Positions 47,601 to 62,600 of a DNA stretch of 64,000 bases are shown here, one piece after another (within the stretch, counting starts at the first letter, position 1; every line of letters starts with the position of its first letter). Position numbers and translations under genes: made by a program. The notes beneath the pieces are model-generated. The model worked only from the letters and a program-made list of their open reading frames with translations, was not told where the DNA came from and ran no database searches. The stretch spans positions 496,001 through 560,000 of the forward strand of contig NZ_JADPQG010000002.1 of NCBI RefSeq assembly GCF_015687175.1, in the 5' to 3' direction. This stretch comes from Reinekea sp. G2M2-21. Its GTDB lineage: Bacteria; Pseudomonadota; Gammaproteobacteria; Pseudomonadales; Natronospirillaceae.

Positions 47601-50600
47601 AGCTGCGGAAGACTCGGATCTACCACAGTCCGATGTTGAAAATCACTTTTACGTTTATTCTGGATCCATTTCATCCGGACTCGTGTTACGTCGTACCAAT
47701 GACGGGCGCGAACGGGTTCGAGTAGTGACCACGGTTGCAACGCAAGAACATACAGTTACAGACGTCACGTTACATGAAGTAGGTCTGCCATTTTCGGAAG
47801 CGCGTTACGTTGCCCCGGCAAATACTTTGCAAGGCTGGAACTCTGCTAAAGAAGTTTATTTCAGCGCAGTTGACCAGTACCTGGCGGCCGACCGCAAGGG
47901 TGCCATGTTCGGCATTTGGAATACGCAAGATCCCCTATTGCTCGAAGAACTGTATTTCGGGGAATCTTTATTGAAGGCCCAATATACCGGTCTCAGTATT
48001 TTAGATTCGGTCGATGAGCAACAATCTGCAGGTAACGGTGATTTCTTCTCCTATTCCGATTTGCTCAGTGGCGCCCAGGAAATTTTCGCAGGCACCATAG
48101 GTGAGTTTAAAGCGGATGCCAATGTCATTGTAGCGGGGAAATCTGCCGTACGTGAGAATCCAGATTTGAGTTTAGAACCTTCGAAGCCGCTATTTGTCAG
48201 TGCTTTCGAAACAAGTATTAAGAGCAATTGGACAAATGGCTCTGCTCAGGAAGGTTCGGGCAATTTGTATTATGATAATAAAGATTCTGAATTATTAATA
48301 TTTGGTCATCGTAATGGAGACGCTGATTTTGGCTTAGCCACGGCGCTGATTGGACGAGTTGATTTACCTTACGAAACTGTACTTGGTTTAGATCGAAAAG
48401 ATAACTTGGTGTTCGTCGCGAACGGTCACGGTGGGGTTCAGGTTATCGATATACAGAACTTTAACAGCCCTTATCACGTTGGGTATATAAAGCCAGCGGG
48501 TTATGCCCGCGATGTCATCGTCGATGGACAATTCGCTTATATTGCCGCCAGTTACCAGGGCGTCGTAGTCGCCGATATTTCAGATCCTGCCATGCCGATT
48601 GTTGCCACTCTGGATACTCTCGGGATTGCCAACCGGCTTTTCCTTCAGGGTGATACATTATATGTCAGTGATCTGTCCGGCGAAGGTCGTGTATCGCAAT
48701 TAAATGCCGTTGACGTAAGTAACCCGTATCAACCACGCTTGAGTCAAGTCATAGAGCTGAGACCCGCGCGCCCCGATTTGGTTAGTGATGGTGTTTATGA
48801 TGTTGAGGTAACTGGCAACAAAGCCTTTGTTTCCGTTATGTATTCGGATCAGGCTGACAAGCCGGCGCAATCTGTTATCGAGGTTGTTGACCTTGCTCGA
48901 CTGAATGACATACGCATTGATGCAACCAAACCCGTAATGGTGGAGCGTCACTCTTCTATTGATAATCTTGGTGCTCGTGGCTTTTCATTAGCCCGCGGTC
49001 AATTGCAGGTAGCTGCTGGTAAAGGTGGTATAAAAGCCATTGAGTTTACGGAGTTAAATGTACTGGCCATTACACCTGCTGATGGCGCTGATCAAATCAG
49101 TGTGACACCGGAGCCGATTGTTATCGAACTGTCTGACCCTGTGCATGTATCCCAAACAGCCGACCAATATATCAGTGTGTTCGAAGGCAGTCGGTTGTTT
49201 GGTCTCGAGGTGACCGAGTTATTCGATATAAATTTCCGCGTGACAACAGAAAGCATTGTGCAGCGTCATATTATCGAATTGACGCTAAAAGAAGGTTCGC
49301 GACTCAATCAAAATCAGAAATATGTCATATCCGTTTTAGCAGGTTTGCAGCCGCAAGCGGGTGATGTTCTCAGCGCAGATGTTGACAGTTATTTTGTCAC
49401 CGCGGACAGCCAGTTAGCAGCTCCGAATATTCTTTCAATCTGTGCCAAACAGAGATATGAGGCTGACGGTTTCTGTTCTGCCAGTGGCGGTGTCGAGGGC
49501 GGTACTGAATTGGTGATTACCGGAACCGATTTTTCAGACAGCCCAACATTAGTGTTGGGTGGCCAAACTTTGGTCATTGAACAAATCAGCACCTTAGACG
49601 ATGGTAATCAACAGATCGTCGCGCAAACCACACCAAATTACCCTGGTCCAGCCAGTGTGCGTGTCTACAACGTCGATAACGTGTATGACGAAGTGATTGG
49701 CGGGTTTACTTATGTGAATCAATTGCGGCTGGACTTTATAGAGCCGGCGGTTGTCTCTGCAGCTCAACTGGGGCAAAACGATCGTCTGTCTGTCATCGGT
49801 CTTGGTTTTCAGCCGGACATGAAATTACGGGCTTGGAAGCACGGTCAACCGGAGACAACACAGGAGTTTACGGTTGATGGCGATCGCCTGACATTGTACA
49901 GCGCGGAGAAACTGTTTTGGGTCGCCCCCACATTTGATGGTGCTAATGGCTATCGTGGTTTTGTGGATGTTGAAATCGTTGATGGTCTAGGTCGTACTTA
50001 TTTGAAGCCTAAAGCTCTGTTTTACGGGCGCTTGGATGTGAACCGCGTACTCGAAACCGAAGTCGCTAATGTTGATGTTTTAGAGGTTCTGAATCCAGTA
50101 CGTTTACCACCGGGCGGCATTGTTGACCTCGCATCGGATGCAGACTTGAATCTGATTTATGTTTTAGGCCGCCCTGAAAATGGATGGTCAGAGAAACCAA
50201 CTCATATTGTGAGTCCGGCTAGGGTGACGGACTACTTAAATGTGAAAGAAACTTATTATCCCGGTTGGATCAGCGTCGTGCACTATGACCGTGATGATAT
50301 TATTAACGCCGCCCCGATGCATCGCTTGGGCTACTACGATTTACCCAAAGACACGCGCCCGAGTGCGATGACCCTCGGCCAAGAAGCCTTGTATGTGTTC
50401 AGCCGAGGCTATCAGTTTAATTATATTGACCCGATTCATGATAATCGAACCTGGCTGCATGTCTTTGACCGTATAGATTCGCTGGAGCCATTACCCGAAG
50501 GTGAAAGCCTTGATCGAAGTATTCTGTTTGAAGTACCGCTGCCGACTGACAAGGAAATTTCATCTGCTGTAACCAGTGGCGACGTACTCGTAGCAGCTGA

Positions 50601-53600
50601 AGTGAATGGTGGATTGCTTGTTTACAGCCTGGCAGATCCAACCAAACCGGTATTGGTAAACCGAGTACTTCAGAAAACGATCAATGGTGAGCAGGTTACG
50701 TTAAAAATATCATCCCTGGATGTTCGAGGTGATTACTTATACGCCACTTCTGGTTCTGTCGTATTGGTGTTCGATTTGGCGCGTCCAGGGCTTCCTCTAT
50801 TGGCAACAAAAAATGTTGCCGGTAGAGCCACCGGTGTTGCGTCTCCTCAAGCCAGTGACCTCGTTATAAATAGTCGACTGGACGATACCATGAGCAGTCA
50901 TGAATGGCTGCCTGCTGAATACATTGTCGAAAACGGACAATACAACAGCAATGGTTTTGAAGTACCGGGAAATACAGACAATTTAGATGCGACGTCTTCC
51001 GTTGCAGTGCGATTTGACATTGGCAACGGCATTTCGAAAGGCACATCATCTGGGTATTTGTCGCTCATTGATTTCAGTTCACCAGAACAGCCTGTTTTAT
51101 TGGACGCGCTAACCGTTGGAGAGGCGGTCCAATTTTATAACCCGAATGGTCGAGCGCATAACGCTCCGTTATTACTCACGGACGACGGCCTTATTGTTAT
51201 GGCGGATATTTTCAAAGCCAAGCCTACACAAATGCGTCTCACGATCACGGATACACTGGTGTCGGATGTTATCGCGACTCAACCGCTTCGCAATGCACAA
51301 AAAGTTTCTACGGATAGTGAAATCTCCGTTACTTTCTCGACGCCGGTCTCCGTTTTAGACTCTGCACTAGACAGTTTTATTAAAGTCGTTGAAGTGGACG
51401 GCAGTGAAGCCGGTATTGTTCTGAATAGTACGGCTTCGTATGCAGGCGACGACAAACGAGAAATCAACATCAGCGTCAACGATGGTCTCTCGGCGAACAG
51501 CGAATACCGGGTTGAATTGACCAGCACATCCGGTAGCCGTCGAACACAAGGATTACAGGACTATCAATGGGAATTTTCCACGGGCAACGGGATAATTGCG
51601 CCTGTCGAAATTGTCGCTGTTGAGCCCGCCGCCGTCCTGGTTACTGGTGGTACAGTCAATGTACGGGTTCGCAATACAACAACGCCTGCCTTCTATGTTG
51701 CTGAAATGCCGGTCTCGTCTGTATTTGTCGGCAATGAAGGCGATATTGCGACGTATGCATTGTCGTTGCAGGGGACTGTTCCTGGTTTGGCAAAACTGAC
51801 AGTCGAAGACTCGACCAGCGGTCGGGCTGAACGGTTAGGTGCCATTCAATTTGTCGAACCACTGGTATTGCAAACAGTAACTCCAGAGCAAGGTTCACTG
51901 AATGGTGGGAACACCGTTTCCATAAAAGGTGAAGGCTTCCATGCCGACGAACAAATGCAAATTCTTTTCGGTACTCGTCCAGCAACGTCATATCGTGTAC
52001 TCGATGAGACAACGATTGAGGCAATCGCACCGGCTGGGCTGATCGGCTTAGTCGACATTTCTGTTGCTTTCTCGGATGGCCAACAAGGAAAATTGACACA
52101 GGCTTACCGCTATATTCAGCCTCAGCAAGGTGTCATTCAGACTAAGACGAAAATTCACGATATTGAATTGGATTCGACGAATACTTATCTGTTTGCCGCT
52201 GCCGATAGCGCGGGTGTGATCGTCATGAATGTCGACGCCAGTACCTATACGTCTCGTCAAGATCGTATATTTAACCCTGATGATTTGTTGAAAATTATTG
52301 ACGAAGATGATGACAAAGTTGATGACCGAATACTCGTTCGAGCCCTTTTACCCGATGGCTATCGGGCCATTGACGTCGAGCCCTATTTTGAAAATGGTTT
52401 GGATCGTGTGTTTGTCACCGGTATTAGTGGCCGCGGTGAGGCTAAGTTGTTCATTTTGGCCTTTGATTCAACGGACATTTCTTCCTACAGCTGGGTACGA
52501 GAACAAACACTAGCTTCAGCCTATGCGCGCGGAATGCACGTCAAAAATAATCAGGTCTTGGTCGCGACAGGCGAAACAGGGTTAACCGTTGTCGATGCAT
52601 GGTTGCATAGCAAAACATATATTTCTCAAGTTGTGGACATACCGGGTGACTTACCTTCACAAGATGTCGTCACTTGGTTCGGTAAGAACAACAATCAACA
52701 ATACGCGGCCGTTGTATCGGGACAATACGATCTGAGTTCTGAAACATTGCAGAGTGTTGCGCAACCTAATGCTGGGGGCTTCTCTGTGGTTGAATTGAAT
52801 TCAACGACGGGGTATCAGGTTGTCGCCACACTGGATCAACCTGCTTCCAGGGTTGTTTTGGAAGGTCAGTTTGTTTATTTAGCCGCTGGAGACGACGGGC
52901 TGGTCATCGTGGATGTTACGGATCCTGCGTCGCCGATCATTGTGCGCCGTTTTACCGAAGTTGGTACGGCATACGACGTATCTGTTAATGGGGGCATCGC
53001 TTACGTTGCAACTGGCACAAATGGCGTTCAACTTGTTGATGTCAGTGATCCTGAACAGCCTCTGATTTTGAGTGCCAACGATACTCAAAATGCTTTTGCC
53101 ACTATCGTTATAGGCAGTGAATACGCAGCTTACTCGGTTGGCAGCGGTGATGTCAGTATCGTAGGTGACAGCGCGCTTAAAGTTGCTTCAATCGAGCCTG
53201 TTGATCACGTTTTAATGCCTGACTTCAAAGGGCAGTTTGTTGCCCGCGTTCGATTCAATAAAGTTATCGAAGGTCTGGCTGATAATCTGAATAAATTTCA
53301 ATGGCTCAACGATCAAGACGAGCCATTGCCGACCAGTGTTGTGTTAGTCGGTAATGATGCACTGGTATCACTTGATAAGTTGACTGCCGACTCCTTAGCC
53401 GGTGGAGAGCGCCTGAAATTGTTTGTTGAGCAGGGTATCGGAGCACCAGATGACAGTGGTGACAGTGCTTATGTTTTATACCGCTTGGCAAGTTCACGCA
53501 GTTACGATTTCGTGTTCAACAGTGTCCGGAATACATCAGTATTGGAACTGCACGCTGTAACCCCCCGTCGTGCTTTGGTTGGACAACCGCGAACGCTTCA

Positions 53601-56600
53601 GATATCCGCCAGTGGACTTGCGCAGGCAACTGATGTGCGAATCTACCTAGGCGGCAAAGAGCTTGCTTCACCAACACGCCAACAGGATCCTGACAACGTT
53701 GGTTGGTCGATACTCGCTACCCCAATGCCGGCTATCACTCAGCCTGGTTTGTACAGCCTTGTCCTCACGGCTGACATTGGTGACCTCTCTTATAAGGCTG
53801 CTCTCAGCGGTGCGATTGCGATCGACAATGCGCTGAACGTGGCAACAGTCTTACCCTTATGGGGGCCTTTGCAGGGTGGTAATACCGTCGCGTTGACGGG
53901 AGATGGGTTTGAACCAGGCAATACGGTGACGAATGGCCTGAAAATAACGATCGGAAATATTCCGGTGACCAGTTTCAATGTTACATCTACCCATGATTTA
54001 ACCATGACGATGCCGATTGGGTTGTCTGGAAAGCATGACCTGACTATTGAAAACCGATACGGCGATATTTTTGTATTGCCTGATGCTTATGGATTTGGTT
54101 TGAAGCAGTTGGCTACCGTACATCCAGACATGGTAAACCCAACAGAAGTTGTGGTCGATCCAGAGCACGGTACCGCGATAACCAACACGGGTTATTTTTA
54201 TCAGCATGGTACTAAGGTGTCTGTGAATGGCGGTGTCTTCTCCGACAGTTACCGCGCGACCGTTTTTGATATTCAGGAACCAAATGATCTGTTGCTCGTT
54301 GGCGGTAACAATTCACTGCCAGTTGGAGATGACGCCAATGCGCTGTTAGCGACATTTGCGGCAACCCAAATCGCGTTAACGAAATATAATGAAAATCAAC
54401 CGCTTACCGATTATGAAAAGGAACTCATACAAAGCAGCGGTGAACTTTCAGTCCCGATGTCGCTTGACTCCGCCGGCATGCAGTTGGTGACCGAAATTGA
54501 AAACGGTATTGAGCACAAGCGGCTTTACGTCGCGACAGGAAGTGGCGGCGTGGCTCGTCTGAACGCGGACGAACAAAATGGTCTGCAATTGCTGGAAAAC
54601 CAAGAGACAGTCGGTGGCTTGGCTTCTACGGTTTTGCGCGATGGGAATTTGCTTTGGACTGGTTATACGGGTAGAGGCGAGGGTAAGGGCCCCGATGAGC
54701 CTTGTTCTAATGCGCTTTATACTGGCGTCAGCGCTGGGATTTCCATTTACAGTAATATCGACCCTGACGATCCTGTTCAGGTAGCTAGTTTTACAACCAA
54801 CGCCTCGGGTATTTTGAAGCGCAGCGCCGGTTGGATCATTGCCGGCGGGAATCACAATACTCGTAATTGGGTACTCGGAGATCAGTGCCAGTTTTTTGCA
54901 TCGCTGACATTGGCGGAGGAATCGGATGCAAGCTTGTCAACTCTTACGTTGACCAGCAGTACCGATTTCAATGATGTTCGCCAAATAGATCTTCCGGCTG
55001 GAATAACCCCGAAAGATGCCCTTATTTACAACGGCTACCTTTACATCGCCGCTTCGAATCTGGGCGTAATTGCCTACGAGATTGAGCGACCTGAAAACAA
55101 TTGGTTCCTGCCAATTAATGCGCAGTTGCAAGCTAATGAGCCCAATGCTTTTAACTTAAGCCGTTATGGAAATGTCCTTTTTGTAGCCGCTCGCAGCGGC
55201 GTGATCATATTGGATATTTCTGAGCCGAAAAATGAGCAGGTCATTTCAGCGGGCAATACAGAGCAAATTCTGGACGTTGACTTGTTTAAAGATCGTATGA
55301 TTGCAGCCGCAGGTACGCAAGGCCTGCGCAGCATGCAGTTACCGGCAGCCATTGTCGTAGGCTCCAGTGCTGATAACCAGAGTCTGCTTTCGGTCTCCAA
55401 CGCCAACAACTTCCATATCCAGTTTAATGAAGTTATCGAAGTAACGTCACTGAACGATGAAACGATATCTCTGATATCCATCGACAGATCTAACGGCATC
55501 CAAACGCCAGTTTCTTTCACTGTCGAACCGGTGTTTTCTGACAACCAAACCGATACAACAGATACCTTCATTATTCGTTTTAACGCAACGGAGTTGACGG
55601 ATTACCAATTAGTTGTCAGTGATGTGCGAACCGTGCGCGGCTCAAATCTCTGGGTACCGTATCGGGTGGCGTTTGCTACTGGACCGCAGACTGTCGCTGA
55701 ACCATCGATTGTGAGTATTGAGAATGGTCTGTTTTACGCGGGTGAAGAGCCTACGTTGATCATTCGCGGTACTCAGTTCGACCCCCTCGCTGTCGTCAAA
55801 TTAGCGAATGTCACAGTACCTTCGGTTTGGCAAAGTAGTGAAGAGTTGCAAGTTAGTGCAGAATCGCTTTCTTCTTTGAATTTGAGTAGCGGGCAATATG
55901 GCCTTGTCGTCGAACAAGGCGGCTTCAGTGATTCCTTGGCGGGTGCTCTCGTAATCGGTGCTGAACGTACCGGAACGGAATGGTATTTGAGTCATGATTC
56001 GCTGAATATCATGGGTGGTAAAACGATCGGTATATCAGCCAGCAGGAACGTGATATTGCCAGGCACTAAAGTGCGATTAACCGGAAGGTCGTCAAATACC
56101 ATTTGGTATACCGGCTACACCAAACAAGAGCAGGGGGAAGAAGAAGTAACGATTGACCTGCAAGATGATGTCATTTCACTTTCCAACATGACGTTCAAAA
56201 CGCCGGGTGTTATTACTCCGGAAGTTGTGGATATTGAGTTGATATTGCCCAACAACGAGGTATTTGCTGTTGGTTCATTGTCGTATGTCTATGGGGCCGG
56301 TCGTGAAATGCGATTGCCTAATTACCCCCCTATGGAAGTCGGCGCATTCTTGCAAGAGGGGGAAACACTCTTTGTTGGTGTGTCGAAAGGCGCTAAGGCA
56401 ACTGGCTCAAATCGCCTTTTAATGGAAGCCGGAGTGGAGATATATGATGTTTCGCTAACGGATCGCCCAGTTCTGCATTCACAGCTTTCACTCAGCGCAC
56501 CCGTGGTGGGTCTGACAAAAGTCGGAAATCTTTTGTGGCTGGCCAATAAGAACGATGGGTTAGCTGTCGTAAATGTTTCTGACCTGCATAATCCGCTGTT

Positions 56601-59600
56601 AATTAATCAGCGAGAGTTTGGCAGTGGTGACGTTGTTGATGTCGATTACAATGCCGCTTCACATGTTATCGCCTTGACGCTTGCTGATACTTCTGGGAAC
56701 ATGGGATCGGTCCGTTTCTTGAGCCCTGCTTCCACTGACTTTATCTACGATTCGGAGTGGTCAACTGTTCAATTTGGACTGGCAGAGGTTTATCAAGGCA
56801 GCCCTATGCAAAGTGCATGGGATTCACAAGGTAACTTACGTATTCTTGTGCGCAATCTTGACCAGTGGTACGTGTTAAGTATTGACGCCGATACACACGC
56901 TCTTAGCAGACAAGATATAGACGTTCGCGGTGATGACAGCCGTGTATCGATGATGATGTTAGATGAGCAAATAGTCTTAACCAGCGCAGATACCTGGCAA
57001 CTACTTTCGCTTGATAACGACCAATGGACAGCTGAATATTGGCAAGCGTTGGATAGTGTTAATACTGTGGTCGGTATGCAGAATCAACAGGCAATGATCA
57101 CCACGACCGCCGGTCTGCAAGAAAAGCTTTTGCCTGCCTTCACAATGACAACAATTTTGCCTTCTTCAGGGGCTGTGTTGACCAACACCAGTGAAGTCAC
57201 GTTAGGCTTTAGCCGATTGCTCAATACCGCTGATGAAGTTATTCAGCAAGCCGTTGTGGTAACAAATGAAGATGGCGATTCGCTTGATGGCGTTAGTATT
57301 GAAGCCTTCAATACTGTGTTTGGTGGATTAATATCTGTCAGGTTTGCAGACATCAGTTCAGTTCCTCAGCAGGTAACTATTGCGCTAAACAATGAACTGA
57401 AGACTATTGCAGGCGATGCGTTTTCAGGAACCCAGATATCTTATGACTTCGCTTCAGGCGAGGCGCCTTATGTTGGCCAGGTCCTACGTTTGAATTCAAA
57501 GGGTGCCTTTGAATCGAACTACTTCCATGCAAATGGTTCGGAAACGGCTCGAATAGTGGGCTCTGGATTTGGTAATGACGTAAATGATCTGTCTGTTCGG
57601 ATAGGCAATGCAGTATTAGCCGAGCCAGAAATAACGCTCATCGATGATACGACCATAGAGTTCATCATGCCGACATTAGCGATGCAAAATTTGCAGGGTT
57701 CGATTGAGGTTTCTGTCAGCAAGGCGAGTAGCAATACGACAGGTAGGTTGGTTGGGGCTATCGTTGTCTCACCTGCAGTACAAATTTCGCAATTCATTCC
57801 AGAGAGTGGCCCCGTAAGGGGGGGGAATACCGTCAAACTTTATGGGGCGGGCTTTGTTCCTGGTATGACCGTTCGCTTCGGTTCTCAGATAGCTGGCGAT
57901 GTTCGGGTATCTTCATCAGGTTATGCGACGGTTCGGGTTCCTTCAGGAAGTTTTGGTGCTGTCCAGGTTAGTGTTGAAAATCCGTTGTTCAGCGATGAAC
58001 AAGCGCTCTCCGGCAGTGATTATTTTTATACAGGTCAGGCAACAGGCTCAGTTGTGTTGGGTGAGGGTGCGGGGTACCCGGTATCCGCTATGGATGCCCA
58101 AGGCCAGCTGGTATATGCGGTCACCGGTGGTATGCACTTGATAACGGATGAATCTGGCGGGCAGCGTGAATTAGCGTTTACCAAGTCACGCCTGGTATTG
58201 CTTGATATCAGTGATCCCGTGAACCCATATGTGCTTGAGAAAAAAGTGACAGACGGTGACGCCAAGCCATATCACTTTGAATATCAATACAACTTACAGC
58301 CAAATGGTTTTGTCGACGTTACACGACATGAAGATCAGCTTTTTGTCATTGGCGGAAACAAGTTGTTTGTTTTCGATATTACCCTTGCTAATGATCCTGT
58401 TTTGGTTAAGGAGATTACCTTAACTGACACGGCTAAACAGATGACGGTTGCAAACAATTGGTTGTTTGTTGCCACCACGTCCGGCATAACAGTCTTTGAT
58501 CTCAGTGATGGATTCAACCCGAAACAAGTCACAAGAATAACTGTTTCGGAGAGCGAAGTTAGCACGATTGCAATACATGAAGCTTCGCTGTACATCGCGT
58601 TAAACAGTGGGCAGCTCCGCGTTCATAATTTAAAAACCGGCGAGTTTGAACTCGTGAATACGTTTGCCCTGGCTGATAACAGCAGTAGAGCCGTAAGCGC
58701 TCAATCCCTGATTATTACCGATCAGCTTTTGCTTGTTTCGACAGGGGCATTGGGAAGCGTACTTGCCTATACACCGACCGTTGACGGTTGGCAATATCAA
58801 TCAGAGTTTTCGTTAACCTATTTGAACAGTAACTCAACGCTAACGTCCGGTTATATGGTTCTGCAGGGTACAGATCTCTATGTTGCATCCGGCGAGGGTG
58901 ACCTTCAACAATACAATGCCAGTGATTGGTTAAATAACGATTTTTCCAGTGCCCCATCACTGGTCGACTACTATTCTGTTGTCGGTAATGTTAATACCTT
59001 TGTTCTTCAGCCAACAGCCATCTATGCGGGTGTAAGTTTTGGATACAAAAATGGCGAAGCGGTGGATAACCCCTTGCCAGAGTTGTCTGCACTGATCGGC
59101 GGAGGCTTAAGTACGTTTGCTAATGTGCCATTTAGTTTGCAGTCTATTCATCCTCAGCACAGCGGCCATCTAGCTGACTTGGAAGCTATTGATGTTCAAT
59201 TGAACAGAATTGTGAACTATGAGCAGGTGGCTTCACAGGGAACGAGTTTATTAAGTGTAACGCGCTCTGGGGTGCCAGTACCTGGTTTCGTTTCACAACT
59301 CGTTAACAATGATGGTGGGAAACTTAGCTTCAGGCCACTAACCGCTTGGCAGGACAACAGCGAGTACCTCGTTACTTTGTCACCAGACGTTCAAAGCCTA
59401 CACAGTGAAACATTGGGTAGAGCCAGCCAGTGGCGTTTGTATGGAAGTGATCTTCAGCAACCAACGCTGATTTCCCTGTCCCCGGCTTTCGGTAGTTGGG
59501 AAGGCGGTAACAATGTTGTCATTTATGGCTCCGGTTTTAATGCGGGAACGACGGTTACCTTTGGTCAGATTACGGTTCCTGAGTCAGACATATTGTCTTT

Positions 59601-62600
59601 GAGTGCAGATCGTCTAGAAGTCCTGGTGCCAGGTAACGCTAATGCAGCTTCTCACAATGCTTCTGTAGCTGTTAGTGTCACGAATGGCCTGCGGCATTCC
59701 ACCTTGGTCGGTGCCTATACCTATGTATCTAAGCCCGAAATCTTACAGGTGGGCACCTATAACGTTTCCACTCAAACCGTAAATTACGGTGACAACCGGG
59801 TAGAGTTCAACGCGGGTGAAACGTTAGCTGTTCAAGCCAAAGGTTTGTCCGGCATAACTCGAGCAAAAATTAATAATCAGTGGGTTAGTGAAGTCTCATT
59901 ACTCAACGAACAAACGCTGTTGCTGCGAGTGCCTGTTAATCACTTGGATCGGTTGGACGTACAGTTAGTCAACGGCACAGAAAACAGCAATGTGGCGGGC
60001 AACGTTTATAGTGCTTTGAACTCCAGTATTCTGTTGAAATCTCTGACGGCTTACAGTTCCAGCGAGAATCAAGTGCTCAGCCTAAAAGCAGGTAAAGCTG
60101 AATTAAGCCAACTGATATCAGGCAATGAACTCGCATTCCAGTCTTTTTTCCCGATAACGGATGTAATCAGCGTCACACTGGATAACCATGTTGCCGCCCT
60201 TTTAGACGTTAATCGAACAATTCATTTATTTGATACTTCTAAACCGTTAACGCCTAATGCAATACAGAGCTTTAATGCACCAGAAGCGACCGGGCGAATA
60301 CAAATGCGTCATCAGCATGTCGTATTTATAGGTGAATCTATCTATGTCAAACAGCGACAGTCCGGACAGTTTATAGCGCTGCCAGCCGCTGTGCAGGATG
60401 TCTCATTAGATGATGTTGGTTTGTTCCTATTGTATCCCGACAAAGTAGAGTATCGACACTGGAATACAGTGACTGACATCGCCTATAGCTATCCATTGTT
60501 GTTAACGAGTGCCAGTCCAACATTTGTAGAATCTACTCGTTCAAATATTGTAGTGCGCGATAGTGATCAGCTTGTCGTATTGTCTAAGGCTGCCTTAACG
60601 CAAGGCAGTTTTGCAGTGTTACATGAATATAACTCAAACGAGTCTACACAGTACTTGTTAGACGACTGGTCGATCTATCGCTCCGGCAGCGAGTTATCGT
60701 TCGTTCATAACGAAACAGGTGCAGCATTCCGAGCAACGTTGCCAAGTTCTGGGGCATTGTCTCAGTTGTCCGTTAACAGTTTCGGGTCTCTATTGTTCCA
60801 GCAACAAGGGCAATTATTATCGGTTGCTTTGCCGATTCCACTATTCGTTAACGAACAGTTACCCGTTCTTACATCCAATCGCGACAAACTCTCTGTGCAG
60901 TTAGGGCTAGGGTTAAGCAATTGGCAAGACACTGAAATTAGTGTTACGGACGTCAACAGCAATCAGACAGTACCTGTTACTGTATCCAGAGCGGGCAGTT
61001 ATTTAGAGATCACACCGTCAGTCGATTGGAATCAAGCGTCCCGCTATGAGATAGAATTATCCAATATTAATTCGTCTCTGATCGGTGTATCCGCCAATTC
61101 TTCCGTGCGGTTTACAGTACCTTCACTTAGCCTTTTTGGTTTGGCAAAACCAAATATAGACGATGTTACGCCTTCTGTTGTACGAGCAGGTACTGGTTTT
61201 AATCTGCAACTAACTGGTGACAGGCTTACCACTATAAATGAGCTTGTCTTCAATAATTCAACCTATACTGCCGACGACTGGAGCATCGGCAACGGCTCTT
61301 TGTTGTTGCCTGTAGCCGGGTTGGCTGATGGCAACTACAGCATATCCGTGAAAAGTGTCGGTGAAGTACAGCGTATTGCGAACGCAATACAGGTATTGCG
61401 TTCGCTAACTGCTGGGGAACCGTTGTCTGACTTTGCCGGTCGGGTCGACGGTCTTTCCATGAAAGGCGGCAATCTGGTTACCATCGATACCAACGCCACA
61501 CATGCGCATTTACTCAGGGTCCACTGGCTAACACTCGGCGAGCAGCCCAATACACTAAACGAGATTGACTTCACTCTGATCGACGGTCAGCTGACAATAG
61601 TCGCACCGGCCGGTTCAGCAGACAGTACTGCCCGAGTTGCGTTGGTACGTGCTGCTACGAATGAGCAGTTTATTAGCAGCGAATTAACCTATGTCGACAA
61701 TGTGGCGCCTACGGTCGCAGTTAAACAAAAGCTCGACAGCGCGGGACGTATTGTTATTCAAGGCAGTGAAGCAATCGTTTGGGATTCTTGGTCAGCAACC
61801 GCAACGACTCAGACTTACGACGCTTCTACCACATCGAATATCAGTGATTGGTTCCAAGTTCAAACTTACAGTAACCACACCTATGCATTTGAATTGATCA
61901 GTGGTCGTACTCTGCCTTCCAATCATCTGTTTGAATTTAAACTTCAGAGCCTGCGTGATTTGTCGGGTAATTTAGTGCTGAAAACTGGTGATAGCCTCGT
62001 TGATGGTGAATTAGTTCAACAGTTTATCTCTGCCGATACTCTCGCTCCGCAATCAGGGTCGATAGCATTATCCAAAGGCGGTCAAAGCTTATTGGATGGT
62101 TCTTCCGTCGTGCGTGGTGATTTGTATAATCTGGAAGTTTCAGCGCTTGATAATCGATTGACTTCCGAGCAGCTGACTTATCACTATCGACTGTCCGCAG
62201 ATTCAGGATTAACTTTCCCGCTCAGTTGGCAAGTGGTCGATAAACAGAAATTTGTGCTGCCGGTAGACGATCGTTTTAGCTCAGACATAACCTTGGATAT
62301 GCGCGTAAGCGATGGCAAACAGTCAACAACGCGTCGCTTTAGGTTCCCAGTTCAAAACGCAAGCATCGAGCTGGCCACAAACGGGTTTGCCACAAGTCCG
62401 GCATTGCCTCAAGAAGGGGATGTGATTTCTGTCAGCGCAGTGCTGTCCGGAAATTTGGAGCAAATTAGCTCAATCACTATGTTTATCGATGGTGACATGG
62501 TTGAATCAAACTGGACATCATCTATCGGTACTGTACAGGCCCTCTGGCGTAGTCAGTCATTGGAATATTACACCGATACAATCGCATCGACCCAAATACC

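Noticed and set aside
48361-61410. DNA-level tandem repeats or a CRISPR-like array in the giant gene
   Set aside because: The periodicity is in protein domains; units are too diverged at DNA level and there is no short direct repeat with spacers.
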